Shown here piece after piece: positions 58,210-64,000 of a stretch of 64,000 bases of DNA. The translations under genes were made by a program, and so were the position numbers. The stretch comes from Blautia sp. (lineage in GTDB: Bacteria > Bacillota > Clostridia > Lachnospirales > Lachnospiraceae). The notes beneath the pieces are model-generated. The model saw nothing but the letters and a program-made list of their open reading frames with translations, made no database searches and had not been told where the DNA came from. Position 1 is the first letter of the stretch; each line of letters opens with the position of its first letter. The DNA lies in the NCBI GenBank assembly GCA_023663685.1, contig JAMPHB010000001.1, forward strand, positions 720,068 through 784,067. The letters are read 5' to 3'.

Positions 58210-60969
58210 TTACCACCTCTGCAGCCACTGATAAAACCGCCGCACAAAATCCATCGCGGAGAGCGTCGGATTCGGATCGACCGGCTCCGGGTCTGTGTTC
58301 GGATCCGGGTTCTCTTCTTCCCCGCCGCCCGGTTCCTCGGGATTCTCCTCTTCTCCTCCCGGATTCTCGGGATCCTCCTCTTCCCCTTCGTCCGGATCCT
58401 CGGGATCCTCCTCTTCCTCTTCGTCCGGTACCCAGTTCTCATCATGTATCTCGCAGGTGGTCTCTAAAAATTTCTCTGTCACTGAGTAGCCGTAATCCCC
58501 GGAGCCCTCCTGAGCCCCGACAATAAACACTCTGTCCACCCTGCACTCCTCCGGGCAGAAAGCGCCTGCCAGCTGCTCCGACTCCGAGCAGACAGTCACG
58601 CTCACATGATGGTCACAGCCATCCGTGGGCACTGTGCCGGCCGCAAAATACTCTGTCCTGCTCTGGGAGCCTCTGGGATCCTCGCTGCACACACCGTCCT
58701 CCGGGAGCAGGCCGGACTTTCCACAGACAGTCGCCGTGGTGATGCCCTTGGGCTTTTTGAAATCCTTGTACTCCAGCTCCAGCTCCTCGTGGATCCGCTT
58801 CATCACAGAGCGCCAGAGATTTTTGGGGTATGTGGTCTCTGTCTGCTTGGAATTGTCGTCAAAACCGCCCCATACCACGCAGGTATAGTAGGGCGTGTAG
58901 CCCGCAAAAAGCGCGTCCCGGTTGGCCGTCGTCGTGCCGGATTTCCCTGCCTGCGCCATAGTGGAGCCAAAGTAGGCTCTGGTTCCGGTACCGCTCGTCA
59001 TAACGTCCTTCATCGCATCCGTCAAAAGCCACGCGGTGGACTTCTCCAGCACCTTGTGCCTCTCCTTGGTCTGCGTGTTGTCCAGAATCACCTTGCCGTC
59101 ATGGTCGAGCACCTGCGTGTAAAAGCTCGGCTCAATATACTCGCCCTCATTGGCGATTGTGGCATAGGCCGCCGTCAGCTCCAGATTCGTGACGCCCTGC
59201 GTCAGACCTCCGAGAGACAGTCCCAGATTCTTGTCGGACTCCACCAGCGTGGAAAAGCCGAACGCTTCCGCATATTCATATCCCGTGTCCACACCGATAT
59301 CCTGCAGCGTCTTGACTGTCACGATATTGATGGAGCTGGTGATTGCCGCACGCACGCTGGTGTAGCCCCGGAATTTGCCGTCGTAATTTTTGTAGGTCTT
59401 AGAGCCTACCGTAAAGGGTGCATCGTCCTGGACGGAGGCCAGGGTCTTTCCCCCCGCATCCAGGGCGGGCGCATAGCAGGCGATAATCTTAAAAGTGGAG
59501 CCCGGCTGGCGGGTGGTGTTGGTCGCGCGGTTCCATGTACGGTTGCCCGCCTTGTCTCCCCGGCCTCCCACGATTGCCTTGACCTGTCCGGTCTTCTGGT
59601 CAATGACCGTCATGGCCACCTGCGGCTGCATCGTGATAAAAATGTACTCGGAATTTTCCACCAGCTTACCGCCGTCCTTTAGCATGTCCTCCTCGTACTC
59701 GGCAATCGCCGCGAGCGCATCCTCCTCGGAGGAATAATTGATGGAATAATTCTCGTTCTTATTTACCTTCTTGTAATAGGAGAGCATGGTCTGGTTCGTA
59801 TAGTTGTTTGTCGTCCCGTCCTTCTGCTTCACCTGAAAGGACAGGAAGAACGAGTACCTTGTGCCCGAAGCATAGTTGTCCGCATTGTTCGCCTCCTCGT
59901 CACAAATCTTTTGGATGCGCAGGTTCTGGGTAGACTTGATCGTGAGCCCGCCCTGATAGATGGCCTTGTAGGCGTCACTCTCCGAATATCCCTTCTCGTT
60001 CACCAGATCGTTGAAAACATCGTCGATCACCGCATCCACAAAATAGGTGTTCATCGAGGCGGATACCACGTCGTTGTGCTCGGAAATCCTGCCGTACACG
60101 TCGTCCGCCAGCGCCTCCTCATACTGCTCCTGCGAGATGTAATTCTGCTCCAGCATATTGGAAAGCACAAGCTCCCGGCGCTCGGCATTCTTCTCCGGGT
60201 GCGTGATGGGATTGTAGCCGTATGGATTCTTGGTAATCCCGGCGATCACCGCCGCCTCGGAGAGCGTGAGCTCCGACACATCCTTTCCGAAATAGCGCTG
60301 GGAGGCCGCCTGCACGCCCAGGGTATTGCTCCCCAGATTGATGGAATTCAGGTAATTCTCTAAAATCCAGCCCTTGTCGTTGACCTTCTTTTCCAGCTCG
60401 AGGGCAATATACTGCTCCTGAAACTTTCGCTGGAATTTCTCCAGCATTGAGCTTTCCCCCAGATTCTCCTTCGTCCACTGCTCTGTCAGCACATTATTCT
60501 TGATGAGCTGCTGGGTGATGGTACTGCCTCCCTGATTGAAATGAAAGCCGTTTTTCACTCCTGCCACGAAAGCTCTTGCAATCGACTTTAAGTCGATGCC
60601 GTTGTGGTCGTAAAAACGCTCATCCTCGATGGCGACCACCGCCTCCTGCAGCTCCTTGGGAATCTCGTCCAGTGTCACATACTGGCGGTTCGCGCCCGCC
60701 GCCACCAGGGTTGCGATCTCCTTGCCGCCGCTGGAGAGCACCGTCGTCGAGTATCCGGTGGGGATCACGTCGATCTCCGAGATATCCGGCGCCGACTCAA
60801 TGGCTCCCTTGACGATCCCGACTCCGGCGCTTACGCCCGTCACTCCAATCACCAGTATACATACCAGTACTACCTTCCAGAAGATCACCACGCACTTTTT
60901 GCGGATCTTCGTCGATCTGGCATCCAGCCCCCGCGCCCTGCGCTTCATTGCATTCCTTCCGTAGTTCAT
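58210..60969 (-). CDS. Penicillin-binding protein 1A (transglycosylase/transpeptidase)
   Basis: A 919-aa class A PBP. Cytoplasmic basic N-terminus, membrane anchor about 28-50. The glycosyltransferase-51 domain has EDERFYDHNGIDLKSIARAF and GGSTITQQLIKN. The transpeptidase domain has SxxK in RQPGSTFKIIACYAP, SSIN, and KSGT in QAGKSGTTTANRD. After about 830 comes a long Glu/Asp/Pro/Gly-rich tail before a hydrophobic C-terminus. It polymerises and cross-links peptidoglycan outside the cell. GGGAGG lies six bases before the ATG. Confidence 0.97.
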   Translation of the reverse strand: MNYGRNAMKRRARGLDARSTKIRKKCVVIFWKVVLVCILVIGVTGVSAGVGIVKGAIESAPDISEIDVIPTGYSTTVLSSGGKEIATLVAAGANRQYVTLDEIPKELQEAVVAIEDERFYDHNGIDLKSIARAFVAGVKNGFHFNQGGSTITQQLIKNNVLTEQWTKENLGESSMLEKFQRKFQEQYIALELEKKVNDKGWILENYLNSINLGSNTLGVQAASQRYFGKDVSELTLSEAAVIAGITKNPYGYNPITHPEKNAERRELVLSNMLEQNYISQEQYEEALADDVYGRISEHNDVVSASMNTYFVDAVIDDVFNDLVNEKGYSESDAYKAIYQGGLTIKSTQNLRIQKICDEEANNADNYASGTRYSFFLSFQVKQKDGTTNNYTNQTMLSYYKKVNKNENYSINYSSEEDALAAIAEYEEDMLKDGGKLVENSEYIFITMQPQVAMTVIDQKTGQVKAIVGGRGDKAGNRTWNRATNTTRQPGSTFKIIACYAPALDAGGKTLASVQDDAPFTVGSKTYKNYDGKFRGYTSVRAAITSSINIVTVKTLQDIGVDTGYEYAEAFGFSTLVESDKNLGLSLGGLTQGVTNLELTAAYATIANEGEYIEPSFYTQVLDHDGKVILDNTQTKERHKVLEKSTAWLLTDAMKDVMTSGTGTRAYFGSTMAQAGKSGTTTANRDALFAGYTPYYTCVVWGGFDDNSKQTETTYPKNLWRSVMKRIHEELELEYKDFKKPKGITTATVCGKSGLLPEDGVCSEDPRGSQSRTEYFAAGTVPTDGCDHHVSVTVCSESEQLAGAFCPEECRVDRVFIVGAQEGSGDYGYSVTEKFLETTCEIHDENWVPDEEEEEDPEDPDEGEEEDPENPGGEEENPEEPGGGEEENPDPNTDPEPVDPNPTLSAMDFVRRFYQWLQRW
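58295..58440 (-). repeat. Low-complexity repeats encoding the acidic PBP1A tail
   Basis: Imperfect units built on GGATCCTCCTCTTCC recur on the plus strand, encoding runs of Glu broken by DPEDPD, DPENPG and NPEEPGG. Such tails can vary in length between strains. Confidence 0.75.
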
Positions 60970-61005
60970 ATATATCCTCCCAGTCTGTATTCCTCACTCC
61001 ATGTC

Positions 61006-61160
61006 GTTACAGATTACGGGCAGAGACCCTTAACCACAGATTTGGGGCAGCAACCCGTAAAGTTACCGATTATGGGCAGAGGCCCGAAAAATCACAGATT
61101 TAGGGCAGCAACCCATAAAGTTACCGATTATGGGCAGAGGCCCGAAAAATCACAGATTTT
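61006..61160. repeat. Three-copy 58-bp tandem repeat upstream of PBP1A
   Basis: Copies start at 61006 (56 bases, diverged), 61062 (58 bases) and 61120 (about 41 bases, truncated). The shared core is GATTATGGGCAGAGGCCCG followed by A-rich bases and CACAGATTT. Each unit contains complementary GGGC/GCCC blocks and could form small stems in the transcript. Confidence 0.85.
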
Positions 61161-61180
61161 CCGGGCTCGCTTCGCTCGTC

Positions 61181-61237
61181 AAATAGCTGGAAAAACAGAT
61201 TGCCGGGCAAGCCCTGCATCTGTTTTTTCAGCTATTT
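61181..61237. repeat. Long hairpin with 20-bp arms in the PBP1A leader
   Basis: Bases 61181-61200 and 61218-61237 are reverse complements with one mismatch; the 17-base loop holds GGGC-AA-GCCC. No T-tract follows, so it is not an ordinary terminator. It lies about 20-75 bases after the predicted transcription start. Confidence 0.85.
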
Positions 61238-61256
61238 TCCTCTGCCCTTTCCGAAC

Positions 61257-61262
61257 ATTATA
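61257..61262 (-). promoter_or_regulatory. Extended -10 promoter for PBP1A
   Basis: TATAAT on the minus strand preceded by TTGG (TGn extended -10). A poor -35 lies around 61280. It would give a leader of about 280 bases, including the hairpin and the tandem repeats. Confidence 0.6.
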
Positions 61263-61303
61263 CCAAAAAATGTCTGTGATAGGAAGAATTATTTATCGAC
61301 AAG

Positions 61304-61587
61304 CACGGAAATCTATCCTGTTATAGCAGCTGGCTGCGCGCGCGAAAGGTTGCCAAAGCTGTCTTGCGACGGAAAATTGGATTTTCTTAACGTTCTGTAC
61401 ACAATCAGCGATTGCGGGACATGGACGTCCCGGAAAGCACGCACTGAGCCACGATGGCGAATTGCGGGTGGTCGCGTCAGGGGAGATAACATTTCCAGAA
61501 CGTTTAGAAAATCCATTTGCCGTCGCCGACAGCGTGGAAGCTTTTTCGCGCGCGCAGCCAGCTGCCATAACAAGATGGATTTCTGTG
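61304..61587. repeat. Large fold-back element with two 92-94-base inverted arms
   Basis: Bases 61304-61397 and 61496-61587 are reverse complements over their whole length with about four fifths identity, including a 22-base exact block (61326-61347 with 61544-61565). The 98-base loop contains a small GGGAC/GTCCC stem. It might be a miniature transposable element or a structured non-coding RNA. No gene-like frame or flanking target duplication is obvious. Confidence 0.85.
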
Positions 61588-61641
61588 TGGAATTGATAAA
61601 TTGATTTTTTCCCGCAAGCCGTAAAAATCCACGCGAAAGCC

Positions 61642-61657
61642 CCCGGCTTTCGCCGGG
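61642..61657 (-). terminator. GC-rich hairpin after the Amt-PII gene
   Basis: On the minus strand CCCGGC-GAAA-GCCGGG is a stable tetraloop hairpin, about 70 bases past the stop. It is followed by GGCTTTCGCG and later TTTTTAC, so the T-tract is imperfect. Confidence 0.5.
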
Positions 61658-61728
61658 AGCCTTCACTGTTGATGTATACGAAACTAAGGGGATTCGATTC
61701 ACGAACCTAACCACTAGATTCGTGCAGC

Positions 61729-63474
61729 CTACTCGACGTCCTGCAGCGCAGCCACGTCCTCCTCTCCGGTACGAATCTTGACCACTCTCGCCACGTCGTA
61801 CACAAAGATCTTTCCGTCTCCGATATGTCCTGTGTAGAGGGCTCTCTTGGCCGCATCCACCACGTTTTCTACCGGAATCCTGCCAACGACCACTTCCACC
61901 TTGATCTTCGGGAGCAGTGTCGCATCCACCTCCGCTCCACGGTAACGGTCTCCGGAACCCTTCTGCACACCGCAGCCCATGACCTGCGTACAGGTCATGC
62001 CTGTCACGCCGAGGTCGTTCATCGCCTTCTTCAAATGGTCGTACCTTGACAGCTTTGCGATAATGACCACCTTGTGGATGCCCGTCGGCTCGTGGCTTGC
62101 GCTCACCACCTTCACGGAAGCATCCCGCTTTGCCTGCGAAGCGCTCTCGTACTCCGGCGCGCCGAGGTCTGTGTTCTCGTTGACGTCCATCGTCATCGTG
62201 TTCGCAACGTCCATGATGGAGAAACCTGCATAGGCGGAGGGCAGGCCGTGCTCGGTGGAATCCAGACCGATTATCTCCTCCTCCTCACTGACGCGCAGGC
62301 CTACTGTCGCCTTAATGACAAGGAATGCAATGGTAATCGTGACCGCCGCCCATGCCGCAACTGTCACAAAGCCGAGGAGCTGTAAGCCGAGCTGCTTAAA
62401 GCCGCCGCCGTAAAAAAGTCCCTGCACGGAATCGTTGCCGGGTGCGGAGGTCGTCGCAAACAGACCGACCGCAATCGTACCCCAGATACCGTTCATCATA
62501 TGTACCGCAACCGCGCCCACCGGATCATCCACACGCAGCTTGTTGTCGAGAAGCCATACGCCAAATACCACCAAGAGTCCGGCCACAAAACCGATAATCA
62601 GTGCTCCGAGACAGTCCGTCACGTCGCAGGGAGCTGTGATTGCCACAAGACCTGCAAGCGATGCGTTCAGACACATGGACACATCGGGCTTGCCATATTT
62701 TAACCAGGTAAATACCATACACACAACGGTCGCCACTGCAGGCGCAATGGTTGTTGTAAGGAAAACGCTTCCCAGCTGCTCCGTCGAGGTACACGCCGCG
62801 CCGTTGAAGCCGTACCAGCCAAACCAGAGAATAAAGCAGCCCAGGCAGCCCAGCGGGAGGTTGTGTCCCGGAAAGGCATTGACCTTTGTAATTTTACCAC
62901 TCTTATCCTTTGAAAATTTACCAATGCGCGGCCCGAGGATCGCCGCTCCAATCAGCGCACAGATACCGCCCACCATGTGGATTGCACAGGAACCTGCAAA
63001 ATCATGGAAGCCAAGCTGTGCCAGCCAGCCGCCGCCCCAGATCCAGTGCGCCTCGATCGGGTAGATCAGGCCGGAAATCACCGCCGAATAGATACAGTAG
63101 GAGAGGAATTTCGTCCGCTCCGCCATCGCCCCGGACACGATGGTCGCCGTAGTCGCACAGAATACAAGGTTGAACACAAAATTAGAAAAATCAAACTCCG
63201 CGTAGGCTGTAAAAATATCAAAGCCCGGTTTTCCAATCAGCCCTACCATATCCTCTCCCAGCAGCAGGGAAAAGCCAATCAGAATAAACATAACGGTTCC
63301 GATACAGAAGTCCATCAGGTTCTTCATCAGAATGTTGCCCGTGTTCTTCGCCCGGGTGAAGCCCGCCTCCACCATGGCGAAGCCCGCCTGCATCCAGAAC
63401 ACCAGCGCGGCTCCGATCAGGAACCAGACGCCAAACACATTTTCACTCACCAACTGCATAATTTCTTCACTCAT
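61729..63474 (-). CDS. Ammonium transporter fused to a C-terminal PII signalling domain
   Basis: A 581-aa protein. The first about 410 residues form an Amt/Rh channel with eleven membrane helices (FHDFAGSCAIHMVGG with the conserved Asp and first His; AVHMMNGIWGTIAVG with the second). A linker of about 50 residues leads to a GlnB/GlnK domain (HKVVIIAKLSRYDHLKKAMN, VMGCGVQKGSGDRYRGAEV, KIRTGEEDVAAL). The T-loop keeps the Tyr-46 equivalent, but the uridylylation Tyr-51 is Val. The channel is probably gated in cis by ATP/2-oxoglutarate. AAGGAGG lies right after a terminator-like hairpin. Confidence 0.93.
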   Translation of the reverse strand: MSEEIMQLVSENVFGVWFLIGAALVFWMQAGFAMVEAGFTRAKNTGNILMKNLMDFCIGTVMFILIGFSLLLGEDMVGLIGKPGFDIFTAYAEFDFSNFVFNLVFCATTATIVSGAMAERTKFLSYCIYSAVISGLIYPIEAHWIWGGGWLAQLGFHDFAGSCAIHMVGGICALIGAAILGPRIGKFSKDKSGKITKVNAFPGHNLPLGCLGCFILWFGWYGFNGAACTSTEQLGSVFLTTTIAPAVATVVCMVFTWLKYGKPDVSMCLNASLAGLVAITAPCDVTDCLGALIIGFVAGLLVVFGVWLLDNKLRVDDPVGAVAVHMMNGIWGTIAVGLFATTSAPGNDSVQGLFYGGGFKQLGLQLLGFVTVAAWAAVTITIAFLVIKATVGLRVSEEEEIIGLDSTEHGLPSAYAGFSIMDVANTMTMDVNENTDLGAPEYESASQAKRDASVKVVSASHEPTGIHKVVIIAKLSRYDHLKKAMNDLGVTGMTCTQVMGCGVQKGSGDRYRGAEVDATLLPKIKVEVVVGRIPVENVVDAAKRALYTGHIGDGKIFVYDVARVVKIRTGEEDVAALQDVE

Positions 63475-63490
63475 AATCTTTCCTCCTTAT

Positions 63491-63545
63491 AAAAAAAGAC
63501 ACCTTCCCCAGTTTCCACAGCTTTGTGGTTCCAAAGAAGATGTCT
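63491..63545 (-). terminator. Nested hairpin with T-run between glutamine synthetase and amt
   Basis: On the minus strand 63545-63536 and 63506-63497 pair over ten bases (one G-U) and are followed by a run of T (complement of 63491-63497). Inside lies a second stem CCACA/TGTGG. The T-run touches the AAGGAGG of amt. It may be a plain terminator or an attenuator for amt. Confidence 0.8.
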
Positions 63546-63589
63546 GTTTTTGTTATGGAATCTGCCAGCTTCGCTGACCACCCTTAAAA

Positions 63590-64000
63590 CTATACTTCAA
63601 AAATCAAATCCCCGTAAGAGGGCATCGGCCATAATTCCTTATCGACGATCATTTCCAGCTTATCCACCGGCTCTCTGAGGGCTGACATCGCTGCCTTGAC
63701 CTCATCGCGGTAGAATACCGCCTGCTCCCTGCCTTCTTCCATGGCGCCGCCCTTGTCGGTCACTGCAAGCAGCTTCGTGAGCGCATCCTTTGCCTCTGCA
63801 AGAAGCGCCGAGGTCTCGGTCAGAAGCTCGGTCTGCGCGCTGATATTCGCATCCGGACATGCGCCCACCACCGTCTGGATTGAGGTGGCAAGAGCCGTCG
63901 TGTAGCGGATCACGGCCGGAATGATCTGCTTTCCGGCAATGTCGATCATGGCTCTCGCCTCGATGTTGATGGTCTTGGCGTAAGTCTCATACTCAATCTC
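63590..64000 (-). CDS. glnN: Type III glutamine synthetase, 3' part (partial)
   Basis: The C-terminal 136 residues of a GSIII-type glutamine synthetase, running off the window edge. Visible: YAKTINIEARAMIDIAG and QIIPAVIRYTTALATSIQTV, typical of the helical GSIII C-terminus, then a final VDKELWPMPSYGDLIFEV. It makes glutamine from glutamate and ammonia. Position directly upstream of the Amt-PII gene on the same strand fits nitrogen assimilation. The start lies outside the window. Confidence 0.9.
   Translation of the reverse strand, partial: EIEYETYAKTINIEARAMIDIAGKQIIPAVIRYTTALATSIQTVVGACPDANISAQTELLTETSALLAEAKDALTKLLAVTDKGGAMEEGREQAVFYRDEVKAAMSALREPVDKLEMIVDKELWPMPSYGDLIFEV

Larger units (their letters stand above)
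60970..61728. other. 759-bp gene-free region between PBP1A and the Amt-PII gene
   Basis: No reading frame here has a ribosome site and protein-like composition. From left to right it holds three copies of a 58-base tandem repeat, a 57-base hairpin, an extended -10 promoter for the PBP1A transcript, a large fold-back element of about 284 bases and a hairpin after amt. The first 300 bases should be the long leader of the PBP1A message. Confidence 0.8.

Noticed and set aside
58197..58445. Longer YigZ reading with an Arg/Lys/Ile-rich N-terminus
   Set aside because: It is the antiphase reading of the PBP1A acidic tail; the GTG at 58196 begins the conserved domain.
61006..61160. A small CRISPR array in the 58-base repeats
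   Set aside because: The units follow one another without unique spacers and no cas gene is present; they are plain tandem repeats.
61293..61714. Short genes inside the fold-back region
   Set aside because: Open frames on both strands come from the inverted arms, lack ribosome sites and have biased, arginine-rich composition.
61679..61728. A degenerate tRNA after the Amt-PII gene
   Set aside because: A GGTTCGTGAATCGAATCC-like stretch recalls a T-arm, but no acceptor or anticodon stem can be drawn around it.
63481..63589. ANTAR-type two-hairpin antitermination site before amt
   Set aside because: The upstream stem has a three-base loop and not the six-base loop with fixed A and G that ANTAR proteins need.

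Overview
The window looks like chromosomal DNA of a low-GC-phylum Gram-positive anaerobe, most likely a Lachnospiraceae-type Clostridium relative. The evidence is the gene content: a sporulation-type PdaB deacetylase, a prfB-ctp-ftsX-ftsE neighbourhood, the cdaA-cdaR-glmM order, several YitT and CvfB proteins, a type III glutamine synthetase, and strong Shine-Dalgarno sites. The DNA is visibly GC-rich except at the left end. Almost every gene lies on the minus strand, so transcription runs from right to left. The only confident plus-strand gene is a small YjfB-type gene near 55.2 kb.

Left end (1-4.9 kb): an AT-rich two-gene unit of an SMC/OLD-like AAA ATPase followed by a small PD-(D/E)XK-like protein, beside a near-perfect palindrome at the window edge. 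It is a candidate uncharacterised defence module. It is followed by YitT and DUF1294 membrane proteins, a small conserved ORF, a free-standing ORF resembling the C-terminal tail of Rpn nucleases, and a PdaB-like deacetylase. At 4.9-10.9 kb are mtnN-luxS (methyl cycle and AI-2), pepF, a carbamate kinase, gtrA and an HtrA protease with a repetitive Tyr/Gln/Gly/Ser-rich cytoplasmic segment.

11-21.8 kb holds glmS, a eukaryotic-type UDP-sugar pyrophosphorylase, an LCP cell-wall ligase, a phosphohexomutase and three secreted proteins. One of those joins a metallo-beta-lactamase domain to choline-binding-type repeats. 21.8-32.5 kb is a surface-glycopolymer operon: initiating sugar transferase, GT2, TagGH-like ABC exporter, two LicD proteins, a TagF/TarL-like polymerase, a TarI/IspD cytidylyltransferase, an SDR and a pyruvyltransferase. 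LicD proteins next to the choline-binding protein suggest a phosphocholine-decorated polymer.

32.5-38 kb: HPr, glmM, cdaR, cdaA and two membrane proteins behind a good promoter (c-di-AMP synthesis tied to amino-sugar supply). 38-49.9 kb: a YvyF-like protein, comF, hom, an SPFH protein with a partner, prfB with its programmed +1 frameshift, vanZ, an S41 protease, ftsX, ftsE, a PucR-type regulator, a second YitT and a WecG/TagA-like transferase. 50-55 kb: three secreted wall hydrolases (Amidase_3, GH25, NlpC/P60), the last with a WalR-box-like site. 55-61 kb: yjfB, ridA, cvfB, an acyl-ACP thioesterase, tRNA-Gln, YigZ and PBP1A. 61-61.7 kb is gene-free: tandem repeats, a long hairpin and a large fold-back element. 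The window ends with an Amt-PII fusion and the 3' part of a type III glutamine synthetase gene.

All functional names come from reading the translated sequence against remembered family motifs. No database search was possible.
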